Shown: one piece after another, positions 1 to 11,190 of the stretch
Layout: the number at the start of each line of letters is the position of its first letter
How positions within the stretch are numbered: the stretch's first letter is position 1
DNA from: Ursus arctos
Lineage: Eukaryota > Chordata > Mammalia > Carnivora > Ursidae
DNA length: 64,000 bases
Assembly: GCF_023065955.2 (NCBI RefSeq)
Contig: NW_026622997.1
Span: 20,316,001-20,380,000, forward strand
Direction of reading: 5' to 3'
Made by a program: the position numbers and the translations under genes
The notes under the pieces: model-generated
The model's input: only the letters and a program-made list of their open reading frames with translations
What the model was told of the DNA's origin: nothing
Database searches by the model: none

Positions 1-382
1 AGAGAATTGCAGGGCTTGGTGACATGTGGCAGCTTCGCTGGGAAGGCAGAGCCGTGGAACTCAGTGCTGTCTCAAACCCACTGCTGTGTGTCAGAAGCTG
101 AATGGCAGGAAAGGGTTAAAATACGCGTTTGTGGGCTCTTGGCTCACAGCCCTCTGAGGCATTCACATGCTGCACGTACATACAGGGAGCTATCTCGAGA
201 GCCTACGCTCCGCTGCCACACTCACATAGAGGTAAAGGGGAAATGCTATTCGTTTTGTTTGCTTGTTTGCTCAATGCTGTGCTCCAGGGTCTTTATTCTG
301 GCTTTTGTAGATCTGAAGATAGGAATATTCCATCAGAGTCCCTCCACTCAATGTAAAAATTGCAAAAACTCTTAAGGGGATT
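1..382. other. Unique intergenic sequence
   Basis: No recognisable repeat or exon. A 122-codon open frame starts at position 7, but it has no domain, no low-complexity explanation and no splice or promoter context that I can see. I regard it as chance. Confidence 0.5.
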
Positions 383-912
383 ACATTAGTTCGTGTTCTC
401 CGGAGAAATAGAACCAATAGGCTATCTATCTGTCTATCTATCTATATATCATTTATCTATCATCATCTATCTATTTACTTATCTATCTATGGATTTCTTA
501 TAAGGAATTGCCTCATGCAGTCATAGAGACAAAAATGTCCCAAGATCTACCATCAGCAAGCTGGAGAGCCAGGAGAGCCAATGACATAGGTTCTAGTCCC
601 AAAGCTGGCAGGCTCAAGACCCAAGAAGAGCCAATGTTCCAATTTGAGTCTGAAGGCAGGGAAAAAACTGGTGTCCCAGCTGAAGGCAGTTAGTCAGTCC
701 CTCTTACTCAGTCTTTTTGTTCTTATTCAGGTCCCCAACTGACTGAATGAGGTTCACCCACATTGGACAGGGCAATCTGCTTTACTCAGTATATTGATTC
801 AAATATTAACTTCATCCAGAAACATCCTCACAGAAACACTTGGAATAATGCTTGTCTAAGCAGCTGGGCACTCTGTGGCCCAGTCAAGTTGACATAAAAT
901 CAACCACCACAA
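383..912 (+). repeat. Old interspersed repeat, copy 1 ('GTTCTCCGGAGAAATAGAACC' type)
   Basis: Begins with a TTCTCCGGAGAAATAGAACC-like head, contains a (TATC)n run at about 420-490, and ends with GGCCCAGTCAAGTTGACATAAAATCAACCACCACA. A second copy with the same order of blocks lies at 9831-10345. This is a common mammalian interspersed repeat, but I cannot name the family with confidence; a MaLR or other LTR-like repeat is possible. Both copies carry a tetranucleotide microsatellite at the same internal place. Confidence 0.6.
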
Positions 913-1497
913 GAATGAAAGCATTAAAAGGCTGAGCATATGGGAAGTGGGAACATGCAGGTATAAAAGTTTTTTACAAACTTGAGAATTTCAGACACAG
1001 TGAAGAATCAAAATGGCGTTCTAAAGATAAGCCTCGGTTTGCCCAGCAAACTTGTCCCACTGTGGGAGCTATCCAGGGTACTGGGCTTCCACCTCTGCTT
1101 CTCCCTGACCTGAGCCAGAGCCTTCTGTTTTGTGCCTTATAACAAACTTCTACTTTGGACTTGGCTTTAGCTCTAATTCCAGCTTCCTCCCTCATCTGTG
1201 TTTTGCTGGACTTCACCCATCCCAGTAGCAACTCCTTGTAAGCATCAAGCTTAGACTGGTTTTGATAATCAAATGTTACCTTCACTGTAGTTTTAACAAG
1301 TAACAGCCTGTTCCTCAGATGGTTTGATGGCTTTTAACAACAGTGGACACACACATACACCATCATCACCATCATCATCAGATTATGTAGCCATGAGGTT
1401 CATACTTTTAGATGGCTTCTTGCATAAGCACATTTGAACTCATGTACAATATGTCAGATCTTGCCTTATGGTGATCTGACAAACAGATGGAGTTGTA
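913..1497. other. Unique intergenic sequence
   Basis: No gene or clear repeat. A short CA/CAT-rich run at about 1350-1380 is the only low-complexity feature. A 103-codon minus-strand open frame here shows no recognisable domain. Confidence 0.5.
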
Positions 1498-1510
1498 TCT
1501 ACAGATTTTT

Positions 1511-1711
1511 AAAAATATTTATTTATTTATTTTAGAGAAAGAGAGCATGAGCAGGGTAGGGGCAAAAGGAAAGGGAGAGAGAGAGAATATTGAGCAGACT
1601 CCCCACTGAATGCAGAGCCTGACAGAGGGCTCAATCTCATGACTCTGAGATCATGACCTGAACAGAAACCAAGAGTGGGATGTTTAACTGACTGAGCCAC
1701 CCAGGCACCCC
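1511..1711 (-). mobile_element. CAN-SINE (tRNA-Lys derived), antisense
   Basis: The plus strand shows the reversed SINE: AAAATATTTATTTATTTATTTTAGAGAAAG tail side first, then GAGCCACCCAGGCACCCC, the reverse complement of the head. TCTACAGATTTTT occurs on both sides (from about 1498 and from 1712), giving a target-site duplication. The body resembles the older CAN-SINE type with ATCATGACCTGA. Such elements were copied by L1 machinery and are not functional tRNA genes. Confidence 0.9.
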
Positions 1712-1729
1712 TCTACAGATTTTTTAAAT

Positions 1730-2280
1730 TCATATAGATAAACTTGTAGCACTCAATATACAAAAGAATATGTCATCAGGAAAGATTTGAAAAAATATAG
1801 AATGAACTCAGTAGATTGATGTCTAATGCCTGTCCTGGCTATAGGGAGAAGTACAATGAAAAAAATGATGGTAGCTTCTAGGACTGGCTGGTGATTTGAT
1901 CTTAGGAATCTTATTCCCTGCATCTTAATCTTGTTGGAAATAAGCAGTTGAATGTCAGGAGCTGTGTCTCAAATCAAAGGGGCTTTCAAAGACCTAGTCT
2001 TGGGAAATCTAAGCACAAAAATAATTAAGTATAGTAACAAAATGTAAGTCATAGAAAAAATAAGAAATCATGCATTCATGCTGATAATAATAGATAAATA
2101 AATAATTCAGGGAGAAGAGAGGGCTCTTGCTTATAGCTGAATGCCAGAGACCAAATAGTAACGTTTCAAAAATTATTTTGCAAGCATCAAGGTAAAAATT
2201 CAATCAGGCAAGAAGCATTACTGAATGATAAATTTCACAAGAAAATTTGAAGAGCAGGATATTTCTGTGGTCTTAAAGTA
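1730..2280. other. Unique intergenic sequence
   Basis: AT-rich sequence between a SINE and a simple repeat; no gene or named repeat seen. Confidence 0.45.
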
Positions 2281-2294
2281 CTCTGTGTGTGTGT

Positions 2295-2329
<35 letters not shown>

Positions 2330-2331
2330 GA
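2281..2331. repeat. (GT)n(GA)n microsatellite
   Basis: A short run of GT dinucleotides passes into an interrupted run of GA dinucleotides. It lies just upstream of the old L1. Confidence 0.9.
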
Positions 2332-3730
2332 AGATCCAGATATGTACATAGAGATCCTCTCAATTTTTTGGCAGAAGAAGCTTGAGAAAGAGCTAACAGA
2401 GAGAATGCTGAAAAATTCCCAAGATCATATAGGACTGGGAATAGACCACTTTCCCCCAGTTAGAAGGGAGAAAACTTATAATAAATGGGCATTGGGTACA
2501 GAGCTCAGAGAGTGCTGTTCCTAGAAGCAGAGCTAAATTAGCCCTAGAACAGCTTCTCTGCCTTTGCGTTAACAAAGGTTAAAAGCAGGCCTTAAATGGA
2601 TCAAACTGATCTGAAGCTACTTAAGAGAATGCTAGAACAGAGTTCCACACTAAGTGAATACAACACAATCCAGCACCTAATAATGCAAAGTTCACAATGC
2701 CCAGTATCCAATAAAAATATTATCAGGCATTCAAAGTTGCAGAGACTCCTAACAAAAAATTAATCAACAGAACCAACCCAGAAATAAGTAAGATGATGGA
2801 ATTAGCAGACAAGGACATCAAAGCAGCTATTATAAATCTTATAAATATGGTTAAGGATATTAAGGAAAACATGCACATGATGAGGTGAGAAAGGAAAGAC
2901 CAAAAAAAGAACAAAATGGAAATTTTAGAAATGAAAACACTATACTTGAAATGAAAATTGTAGTGAATAAGATTAACAGCAGATTGGATATTGCAGTGAA
3001 CTTGGAAACACAGCAATAGAAACTCCTAAAATAAAACAGAAAAAAAATTTTAAAGCCTAGAAAAAGTGAAAAGAAAATCAGTGCCCCGTGAGAAATATCA
3101 AGACATTAGACAAATATAAAAGTGGAATCCCAAAAGAGAGGAAAGAAAGAAGGAATAGGAAACTAGTTGAAGAAGTATTGCCTAAATATTTTTTAAACTT
3201 GATGAAAAGTGCAAACTCACAGATCCAAGAAGCCTACTGAACCCAAACATGAAGAAAACTATACAAGAGCACATTATAAACAAATTGTTTAAAACCAGTA
3301 ATAAAAAGAAAACCCTGAAAGCAGCCCAGCTGGGGAGGGGGAAGACATATTACGTGCAGAAGAACGAAATAAGAATGACAACAGACTTCCTGTCAGAAAC
3401 GATGCAAGCTAGGTTAGAGTGGAGCAATAGCTTTAAAGTACTGAGAAAGCCTGTCAACCTAGAATTCTATACTCAGAAAAATATCCTTCAAAAACAAAGG
3501 TGAAGTAAAGACTTTTCAGACAAATGAAAGCTGAGAGACTGTTTTGCCAACAGAACTGCACCATAGGAATTTTAAAGAACACTCTTTAGCTAGAGGGCAT
3601 TAATTAGATGGAAATTTGGATCTATATACAAAAATGAAGGAACACAGAGTGCAAGAAATGAAAAATCTGTGGGTAATTATAAAGGACAATGTCTTACCAT
3701 TTTTAAGTCTTTAAGAGGTGATTGATTTTT

Positions 3731-3759
3731 TAAAGATTTTATTTATTTATTTGAGAGGA

Positions 3760-3807
<48 letters not shown>

Positions 3808-3965
3808 CACACATAAGAGAATGAATGGGGGAAGGGGTAGAAAGATTGGGAGAAATAGACTCCCTGCTAAGCAGGGAGCTTGACTCAGGGCTTGATCCCA
3901 CGGTCCTGGGATCAAGCCCTGAGTCAAAGGCACACAGTTAACCGTCTGAGCCACCCGGGTGCCCC
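3731..3965 (-). mobile_element. CAN-SINE, antisense, with a perfect internal hairpin
   Basis: Reversed SINE with T/A-rich tail side, a long GA run at about 3765-3805 and the head complement GAGCCACCCGGGTGCCCC. Flanks AAGAGGTGATTGATTTTT (3713-3730) and AAGAGATGATTGATTTTT (3966-3983) are target-site duplications differing by one base, and the insertion lies inside the L1M at 2340-5045. The SINE body contains a perfect 21 bp inverted repeat (3880-3900 with 3907-3927) that the consensus lacks. Confidence 0.92.
3880..3927. repeat. Perfect 21 bp inverted repeat with 6-base loop
   Basis: The arms 3880-3900 and 3907-3927 are exact reverse complements, with loop CGGTCC. The usual SINE has only a short palindrome here (GATCCCA...TGGGATC). 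Both arms differ from the expected consensus in ways that match the opposite arm. Confidence 0.95.
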
Positions 3966-5045
3966 AAGAGATGATTGATTTTTAAAGCAAAATTAATAGA
4001 AAAATATTTTGAGGTCTGTAACATATATCAAAGTCGAATGCTTGACAACAGTATTATAAAAGACAGGAGAGTAGAAATATAAGTATATTTTGAGGCTCTT
4101 ACATTATACATGAAGTGATATAATACTACTTAAAGATAGACTAAGGTAAGTTAAAGATGTATATTATAAACCTTGGGGCAAGCACTGAAAAGTAAAACAA
4201 AGGAGGGTAGCAGTAGTGGTGATGAAATGGAATCTTGAAAAATACTCAGGTAATCCAAAAAAAGCAGGAAAAGGAAAAAGGTAACTGAGAATATATGAAA
4301 TAAATATAAAATAACTAACAAGGTGATAGATTTAATTCCAATAAAATAAAAAATTATATCAAATTTAAATGGTCTACACACTCCAATTAACTGGCAGAAA
4401 TTGTCAGACTAGATCACAAAGGAAGATCTGTCTATATGCTACATATAAAAAAGACAATTTTAAATATAAAAATGCATACAGGTTAAAAGTGAAAGCATGG
4501 GACAGACGGATTAAAGAATTAAATTACCAATTAAAACTACCAATTAAAGAAAGCTACACTTATGGGTTATATTAATATCCAGAGTAGACTTTGGAACAAG
4601 TAATATTATGAAGGGTAAAGAGAAATATTTCATAATGGCAAATGAATCATTTCATGGAAGAAGACATAAGAATCCTAAATATATATGCACTTCATAACAC
4701 AGAAAAACACACAAAGTGAAAACTGATAGAACTGAAAGAGGAAATAAGCAAATCCACAATACCTCTCTTTCAATAACTGATAGAACAAGTAAGCAGAAAA
4801 TCTGTAAGAGTTTAAAAAACTTGAACAACCTTATTAACCAGCTTGACCTAATTGACATTTATAGAACATGCCATCCTGCACTAGTGGAATCAACCTTCCT
4901 TTCAAGTGCACAGGGAACATTCATCAGACACACCATAGCCTGCGTTATCATACAACTCTTATTAAATCTTAAAAGTATTGGAATCATACAAAATATGTTC
5001 TCTGACTACAAAATAGGTTTTTGGAATTCACTAAAATAAAATTTA

Positions 5046-6110
5046 ACCTTTATGTACTGACATATTTTCTAATATAACCAGAAGTGCTCATTTAGTTGTC
5101 AAAAGAATCAGAAACACAATTCAAACTAACTGAAGCAAAAAGGGAATGAATTGGCTTATGCAGCTGAAAAGAAGTTTGGGTAGCTCACAGAGTTGAAGAG
5201 AAATCTATAGGACAGGAACATAGGGATTAACATTTAGGATTCGATGCCATAGGTCTTTGTCCCATTCCTTCTCCCATATACACTAAGCTCTGCTTACAGC
5301 CATTCTAAGGACAGTTTCAACCAATGTGGTGGGAAGATAGCCCCAGACTGGTATTGTCTCTTTCAGCAATTCTGATGTCTGTGTATCAGTCCCAGCAAGG
5401 ACCCTGGTGAGCCAAGCTTTGTTCACATGCCTACCCCCATAGTGGACAGACAGGCTCTGAGAAGAAGAGAATGAGTGCGGAAATGTTCTTGGGAAGTTAG
5501 AAACCAATAACTACCATCGTCTACGGCAAGAGAAGTGTCTGAGAAAGAAACTATAGTTGATCTGAGTGTATTCTTTCTTTCTTTTTTTAAGTCTCAATTT
5601 GCAAAGCTTGGATGCTCAGAGGCTAAAAAATTACAATAGGTCAACCAATATAAGAGCAATCCTGTCTTCTCCAAGCATGAGCAACGACCCAACAAATGGT
5701 GTCAAGAAGTGGATTTTTTCATTAAAGAAAGAAAGAGATAAAGACAGGACTAGTAACGTCTATGTGTTCTATAAAAGTGGTTAAAGAGCTCAAGGGGAGA
5801 GCTTTGTTTATTCTAGATGGTTGATATACCTGGTTAAGAGGTCATGTCTGCCTTTCTAAACCCACTTGTCTGTAAAAAAAAGAATGACCTCTATGAGACC
5901 TACTTCTCTTCCTGACTCAGTGTTTTTGGAATTGCAGCTAAAAACTTACTCTTACCTTCCCACAGAAGCCACCCCCCCCAACCTATTTTTGAAAGAATCA
6001 TTTGGTAAGGGGGCTTCTCTCCTTCCTCCATAAAATGCCAGGAAAAGTAGGGTGCATTCTTTCATACCTTTGCTGAGCTCATTCTAAAATGATATTCAAG
6101 GAACTATTTA
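5046..6110. other. Intergenic, with a possible decayed repeat at about 5085-5520
   Basis: The stretch near 5085-5520 (AATGAATTGGCTTATGCAGCTG, CTCTGAGAAG) resembles a diffuse mammalian repeat whose members read 'ATTGGCTCATGTAACTG', and may be related to the sequence around 6780-7480. The family name is uncertain. The rest is unique; a 72-codon frame at 5566-5784 shows no recognisable protein feature. Confidence 0.35.
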
Positions 6111-6117
6111 CTAGCTA

Positions 6118-6449
6118 TGTTAGTTTCCTACTGGTGCTAAAAAAAAAAAAAATACCACAGATTTAGTTGCTTAAAACAACACAAATTTAACCTCTTCTAT
6201 TTCTCAAGGTCGGAAGTCTAAAATGAGTTTAAGTCCTATAGCTTTCTTATACTTTGATCCTCTTGCCTCCCTCTTAAAAGGACTTTGGTAATTATATCAG
6301 GCCCACCCAGATAATCCAGAGTAATCTCCCAGTCTCAAGATCCTTAATTTAATCACATAGGCACAGTCCCTTTTGCCATATAAAATAACATTCACAGGTT
6401 GGAGGATTATGATGCGTACATCTTTGGGAGCCATTTTTTGTTTGCCACA
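6118..6449 (+). mobile_element. Solo LTR of MaLR type (MLT1-like)
   Basis: Starts TGTTAGTTTCCTA, continues with the degraded 'ACCACAGATTTAGTTGCTTAAAACAACA' block, AAGTCTAAAATGAG, GGCCCACCC and AATCACATAG, and ends near GCCATTTTTTGTTTGCCACA. This order matches ERVL-MaLR MLT1 LTRs as I know them. Flanks read CTAGCTA and CTAGCAA, a plausible short target duplication. No internal retroviral sequence is present. About 330 bp, heavily diverged. Confidence 0.7.
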
Positions 6450-6779
6450 CTAGCAATGCATACATAGTCATGAAGAACATTCTAGGCTTTTTAGTCTCTG
6501 GCCTTGGAGAACACTTTTCAGGGAAGCCATGATTTCACTTTATCTGGTTTCCACACCCTCCAAAGAAAGCTCACAGGATTTGGTATTTGGCTTGCAACTG
6601 GCACGGCGCTTGTCTTTGCTTTTTATCTTTCTGTGCCATCCCTGGAATGTTCTGAAGATTTGAGCATAGAATGGGTCCTATTTCTTGGGTGTGGTAATAA
6701 ATTCCATGGATGGGCTTTACAGTTATACTCCGTTATTGTCATTAGGGAGTTAAAGGTCTGCAATTAAGTAGAAAAGAAT

Positions 6780-7480
6780 TTTAGGGAGTAATTGACTGCA
6801 AGGAACTAAACTCATCCAAGCTAGCTCCAACTCAAAAGGGTATCTTTTGGAAAGACACTTTTGGAAACTGCTAACCTGAGAGAACCAGGAACTGATGTTA
6901 GGACTCAATGTTACTCTCTCTTAGTCTCTCAGTTTCTCTGTGCCCCTACTGCATGTCGACTTTCTTTCTTTCTTTTTTTTTTTTTAAGATTTTATTTATT
7001 TATTTGAGAGAGAGAGAGAGAGAGAGCATAAGCAGGAGGAGGGGCAGAGGGAGAAGAAGAGGGACAAGCAGACTCCCTGCTGAGCAGAGACTCCCCCCCA
7101 ACCCCAGGCTTGGTCCCAGGACCCCGGAATCATGACCTGAGCCAAAGTTAGATGCTCAACAGACTGAGCCACCCAGGCGCCCCCCCCCCCCCCCCCCCCC
7201 CGATCAACTTTCTGAGCAGCTATAACACAGGCTGAAACAAATGGCCAGTAGCAGCTTTTCTCACCTCGGAGTTTAACACAGACCAACTAAGTATCTTCAA
7301 ATCCCAAATCCCAGTTTCTGGGAGACAGTACCTGATTGGCTGGGCTTGGGTTGGTTTCTGATTCTGTTCTATTCACCTGTGACCAAGAGTGAAAGGAACA
7401 AGTCATGGGATCCATTGCACTTGGTGGGGTCTGTTTGGTGAGCCCATTAGAACGAAGGAATGGATTGTTCTCTAAGAAGG
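6780..7480. repeat. Possible old interspersed repeat split by a SINE
   Basis: The left part (AAGGAACTAAACTCATCCAAGCTAGC) and right part (ACCTGATTGGCTGGGCTTGGGTTGG) look like two sides of the same diffuse mammalian repeat, separated by the SINE at 6966-7201. I cannot name the family. Confidence 0.3.
6966..7201 (-). mobile_element. CAN-SINE, antisense, with poly-C expanded head
   Basis: Reversed SINE with tail side (AAGATTTTATTTATTTATTTGAGAG) first and GAGCCACCCAGGCGCC at the head. The head, normally four or five C on this strand, is expanded to a 22-base C run at 7180-7201. Flanks GTCGACTTTCT (6955-6965) and GATCAACTTTCT (7202-7213) look like a decayed target-site duplication. Confidence 0.9.
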
Positions 7481-7599
7481 AAGTGTGTGCGCAGGGAGGA
7501 AATGACTGCTATTTCCAGTATATGCCTTCCATATCTTGGGAGGTAGGACATCTGGACTTCCCACTCCAATGAGAGATAACACTGACACCAGGACCTGTG

Positions 7600-8100
7600 G
7601 TGTAGACTAAAAGGACAAGGTGCTGAAACAGCTCTCACATTCCTAGTTTCAGATTCAGCTCCTGCCTCTTCCTTCAGTCAGGTGAATTCTACTGGGGATC
7701 AGATCCCCTGGGCCCCTACTTCCTGCCACAGTCAGCTTCCTGCCCACAGAGACATCTGTGTTCCTTTCTCCCAGTGGATGATGTGACAGGGAAGTAGCTG
7801 CCTAGGGGGGGCCCAAGTGTTTCAGCTCCTTTGGATGTAGGTGGACCACATGGCCAAGCTCTCCATAATGGAAAGTGAACAAGCTCCCATGGGACACTGT
7901 CCATGCTCTTCTCCAGTTGGCTTTTGGTTTCCAAGGACTTGGGCCCTACTGCATGGAGGAGCTTTGATATGGCAGGAGCCTGGGTCCCTGTATCACTGCT
8001 GGAGGAAATCCTCCCGCCTACTGGGAATCCTTCACTGGACTGTTAAATGAGAATCAGTGAACTCCTATTGTGTTAAGCCCCTGACGTAATTCACTTATGG
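7600..8100 (+). repeat. Possible MLT1-type LTR fragment
   Basis: The segment ends with ACTGTTAAATGAGAATCAGTGAACTCCTATTGTGTTAAGCCCCTGA, which resembles the 'TGTTAAGCCACTGA' end of MLT1 LTRs. The upstream part is GC-richer than its neighbours. The assignment rests on a short similarity. Confidence 0.35.
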
Positions 8101-8353
8101 CTACTAATACTTCAAAGTTCTTCTAATGCAACAAGGAAGAGCTTCAGTGAATTGCTAGAATTCCCTGTGTCTCCACCTAACACTAAGCAAACATCCATTT
8201 CTGCTGAACTCTATCAGCCAAAAGAGTGACAAATGATTATGTATAAATGGTTCCGGTTACTGAGGGTTAATTACTCTGACACTTGTACCTGGGGAAAACA
8301 CGTAAAAATCAGGAAAGAAGTTGCCTCCATTCTCTCCCTTCAAATAAAGGAGG

Positions 8354-8355
<2 letters not shown>

Positions 8356-8430
<75 letters not shown>
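8356..8430. repeat. (TA)n array, about 37 units
   Basis: An uninterrupted TA dinucleotide run of about 75 bp. It produces artefactual open frames of alternating I/Y residues in several frames on both strands, which are not genes. Such tracts are unstable and prone to cruciform formation. Confidence 0.95.
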
Positions 8431-8434
<4 letters not shown>

Positions 8435-9830
8435 TACTGCCTGCATTGCAAGAAGTAATGAAGGCCATTTTGAAAATTTGCTCCAGAGTTTAAAATTCTT
8501 AGGTTTACCACTGAGTCACCAAATCACTATATAATAAAACATCAGAGTGAGAGAAAAACAACAACAACTCAGATTTCTTTGTGGTCACAGAAACTGTTAA
8601 TTCTCCTGTGTAGACATGCAAGTTTGAAGAGTAGAGGGGATGTATTGTGATTCGTGTGCTTGTAGGTGAGGATTTGAAAACAGCAAACTTTTATTTATAT
8701 TGGTAAAAGGCAATATACAAGCCACAGGAAGGGAAAGAACAGCTTGCCATGGCATTTTTGGGCAATTTCACAGGCTGCTGATCAGTTTCAAAGGATTGCA
8801 ACATACAACAGATAAGAAGTAGTCTGGAAAGAGGTGAGGGGCAGGACCATTTACAGGAAGGAGAGAGGAATCCTCTATGCCACTGGAGGGTATCAGTTAG
8901 TTTCAGTAGTTCTCAATTTACAAATGAGTTACATTTCAATTTGCATTGTCATTTATTCATTCATTCCTTTTATAAAGGCTTTGAGTGACTTGTTTACTAG
9001 CATGGTTATAGCTTTGGAGATAAAATGATAAATAAGATAAAGGTCTTGCTGTGAAAACAGGTATACTACTCTGGATATATAAACAAACAATTTTGAGACA
9101 AGAGAAATCTCATAACAAAAGTATGAAAGTCAGTTGTTTGGAACAAAGAACATGTTTTCTTTAATAAATAAAGTTATTAAGAATGGCTGGAGTATAAAAC
9201 CAATGGGCCAAAATCTGTTTGATCCATAATGTATCTAAAACACAGTGAAAAGGGATTCTTTCAGCTACATCTTACCGTCTTTCGTCTTGCTGTCTTATTT
9301 TCACAAAAGATTAAGACAAAGTAGGGCAGTCCTAAGCATGAGTAACCTGTTATCCTTCTGTATTTAAATAAAATACAATCTTTACACATCAGTTGCTTCT
9401 GCAGCACTCCCATACTGGAGAACTCCCTTGTAATAAATGAGCTCTACAAATTCTTCATTTTCGAGGTGACGCCAAGCCTTCTCTTGAGTGAGGGAGATTG
9501 GCCATTGTTGAGCAAACCTAGACCCATGAGTGGGAGTGTTTGGAGGCTGGCAGTTTTGAAAGTGGGTGTTAAGGTACCTCTGAGCTCAGGGGATGTGAAC
9601 TCCAGTGTCATCCCAGCTGGTATAGTAAACAAGAAGATAGTTCTGGAAAACTGCTTCAGGCAGCCTTCTGGCAGGAGACAGATGGCACACTCAACTGGGA
9701 TTTTGAGAAACTTTATAGAAGGGACTATTTACAGAGGTGTGAGCAGGGCTAAAGGAACCCACAAGCAATGTTGAGGCACTCAGAGGCTGACAGTAGTGGG
9801 AAGCTGTTACATCTCTGGGTCTGAAAAGGA
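8431..9830. other. Intergenic sequence with a probable L2 fragment
   Basis: At about 8945-9055 the sequence reads TTATTCATTCATTCC...AGATAAAATGATAAATAAGATAAAGG, the antisense 3' end of an L2-like element. The remainder is unique; the overlapping frames at 9444-9774 show no domain. Confidence 0.4.
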
Positions 9831-10345
9831 GTATTAGTCAGGGTTCTCCAGAGGAAAAGAACCAATAAGGTACGTATATATGTATGTATGTATGTAGACA
9901 CGTATATGTTTATTATAAGGAATTGGTTCATGTAGTTACAGAGGCCAAGAAGTCCCTAGAGCTGTAGTTGGCAGCCTGGAGACCAGAAGAGCCAACAAGT
10001 TTGAGTTTCAGCCTGGGGTGGAAGGTCCAAGAAGCAGGAGAGCTGACGGTGTTGTTCCAGTCCTCGTATGAGTCCAAAAGCAGGAGAAGACTGATGTCCC
10101 AGCTCGAAGACAGTCGGATAGAGAGAAAGAATTCTCTTTTATTCAGCCTTTTCTTTTACTCGGACTTTCAACAGATTGGATGAGACCCGCCCACACTGAG
10201 GTGAACCATCTCCTATACACGGTCCACTGAGTCAAATGTTAATCTCATCCATAAACATTCTCCCAGACACACTCAGAAATAACATTAACCAAATGTTTGG
10301 GCACGCCATGGCCCAGTCAAGTTGGCATATGAAATTAACCGTCAT
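9831..10345 (+). repeat. Old interspersed repeat, copy 2
   Basis: Same block order as 383-912: TTAGTCAGGGTTCTCCAGAG, AGAACCAATAAGG, a (GTAT)n run at about 9876-9895, TATAAGGAATTGG, GATGAGACCCGCCCACA, and GGCCCAGTCAAGTTGGCATATGAAATTAACCGTCA. The microsatellite occupies the same place as in copy 1. Family name not certain. Confidence 0.6.
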
Positions 10346-10704
10346 GGGGGCAAAGGTGAATAGTGTTACTGGTGTGAGCTGTAATAGCGGGTCTTGGGAA
10401 AGGATCTGTAATTGAGAGAGATCCAGATGCTATCAGAACAGCTCCCAGGCAGAGAGGTGAAGAAACACTCTGATATTTCTCTCTGTACCCCTCATTTCCT
10501 GCCAGTGCCTCCCAATGGCCCAAAGGAACCAAAAGCCAGTGGACCATGGAGTCTGAGTGATGTAGCCAGTGGTATGGAGAGAGGTCAGCCTCCTGGGGCT
10601 CCAAACGGGTAGACAAAAGAGAAGAGTCTGGGGAAAGGGCAAATGGAGACTGCCACACTCAGCAACTTCACAGCTGTTTTTGGAAGTACAGCCCCCCCCC
10701 CTTA

Positions 10705-11190
10705 AAGTAGAGCATTCCTATGAAACCTTTTGTAAGCCAAAACGGCACAACGTGAAAAAGCAATTACCGTTCATTTGTATGTAAACACGTTTGAGCATTT
10801 CTAGACCCCCCAAATAATTTCTCTTATCCTTTTCTGATACCGTAGGACACATCTTGCTAATAGATGCACAAAATAAATCCACATAAAGCATAGATGTTCA
10901 CAGACATGGTTCACAGCTATGGAGACTGGATGCTGAGATGCTGAGTATGGTGGGAGAAGGAGCTTGGGGGCGGGGGGTCAACTCTTGCTGCTCAGGGTGC
11001 CTGCCGCCTCTATCACAGCTCGCTGCAAACCACGCTGAATGCTATTTTCACTTTTTGCCTTTTTTCCTATAAGCGAAATGGTCTCGAGATTTCTTTCAGT
11101 TAGTGAAAGCAGATACCAGCATAAGTCTCCCCTAAAAGCAAAGTGGTGTAACACAAGCTTTCCAAAAGTGAGGAGTACCTGTACCTAGTA
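10705..11190. mobile_element. Probable degraded non-autonomous Tigger-like (pogo) DNA transposon
   Basis: The left side reads CCTATGAAACCTTTTGTAAGCC...AAAAAGCAATTACCG and the right side TTTCAGTTAGTGAAAGCAGATACC...GAGGAGTACCTGT, with a middle TTTTTGCCTTTTTTCCTATAAGCG. This order of 'GCTTTAC/GTAAGC' blocks resembles long terminal inverted repeats of Tigger-family elements. No transposase is present. The exact family is uncertain. Confidence 0.45.

Larger units (their letters stand above)
2340..5045 (+). mobile_element. Old LINE-1 (L1M) 5' half: 5'UTR, ORF1 remnant, start of ORF2
   Basis: The sequence runs through L1M-type 5' sequence (GATGGAATTAGCAGACAAGG near 2796), an ORF1-like region ending near 3500 (CTAGAATTCTATACTCAG), and an ORF2 endonuclease-region remnant at about 4380-5040 (GAACTGAAAGAGGAAATA, TATGTTCTCTGACTACAAA). 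Reading frames are broken many times, so it is dead. The 3' half of ORF2 and the 3'UTR are missing, which is the reverse of the usual 5' truncation. A SINE at 3731-3965 splits it. The exact L1M subfamily is not certain. Confidence 0.75.

Noticed and set aside
2723..3016. 97-codon minus-strand hydrophobic open frame
   Set aside because: It is the antisense of an A-rich L1 ORF1 region, which gives artificial F/I/L-rich translations.
8233..8534. Open frames of alternating I and Y on both strands
   Set aside because: They are only the translation of the (TA)n array and its flanks.
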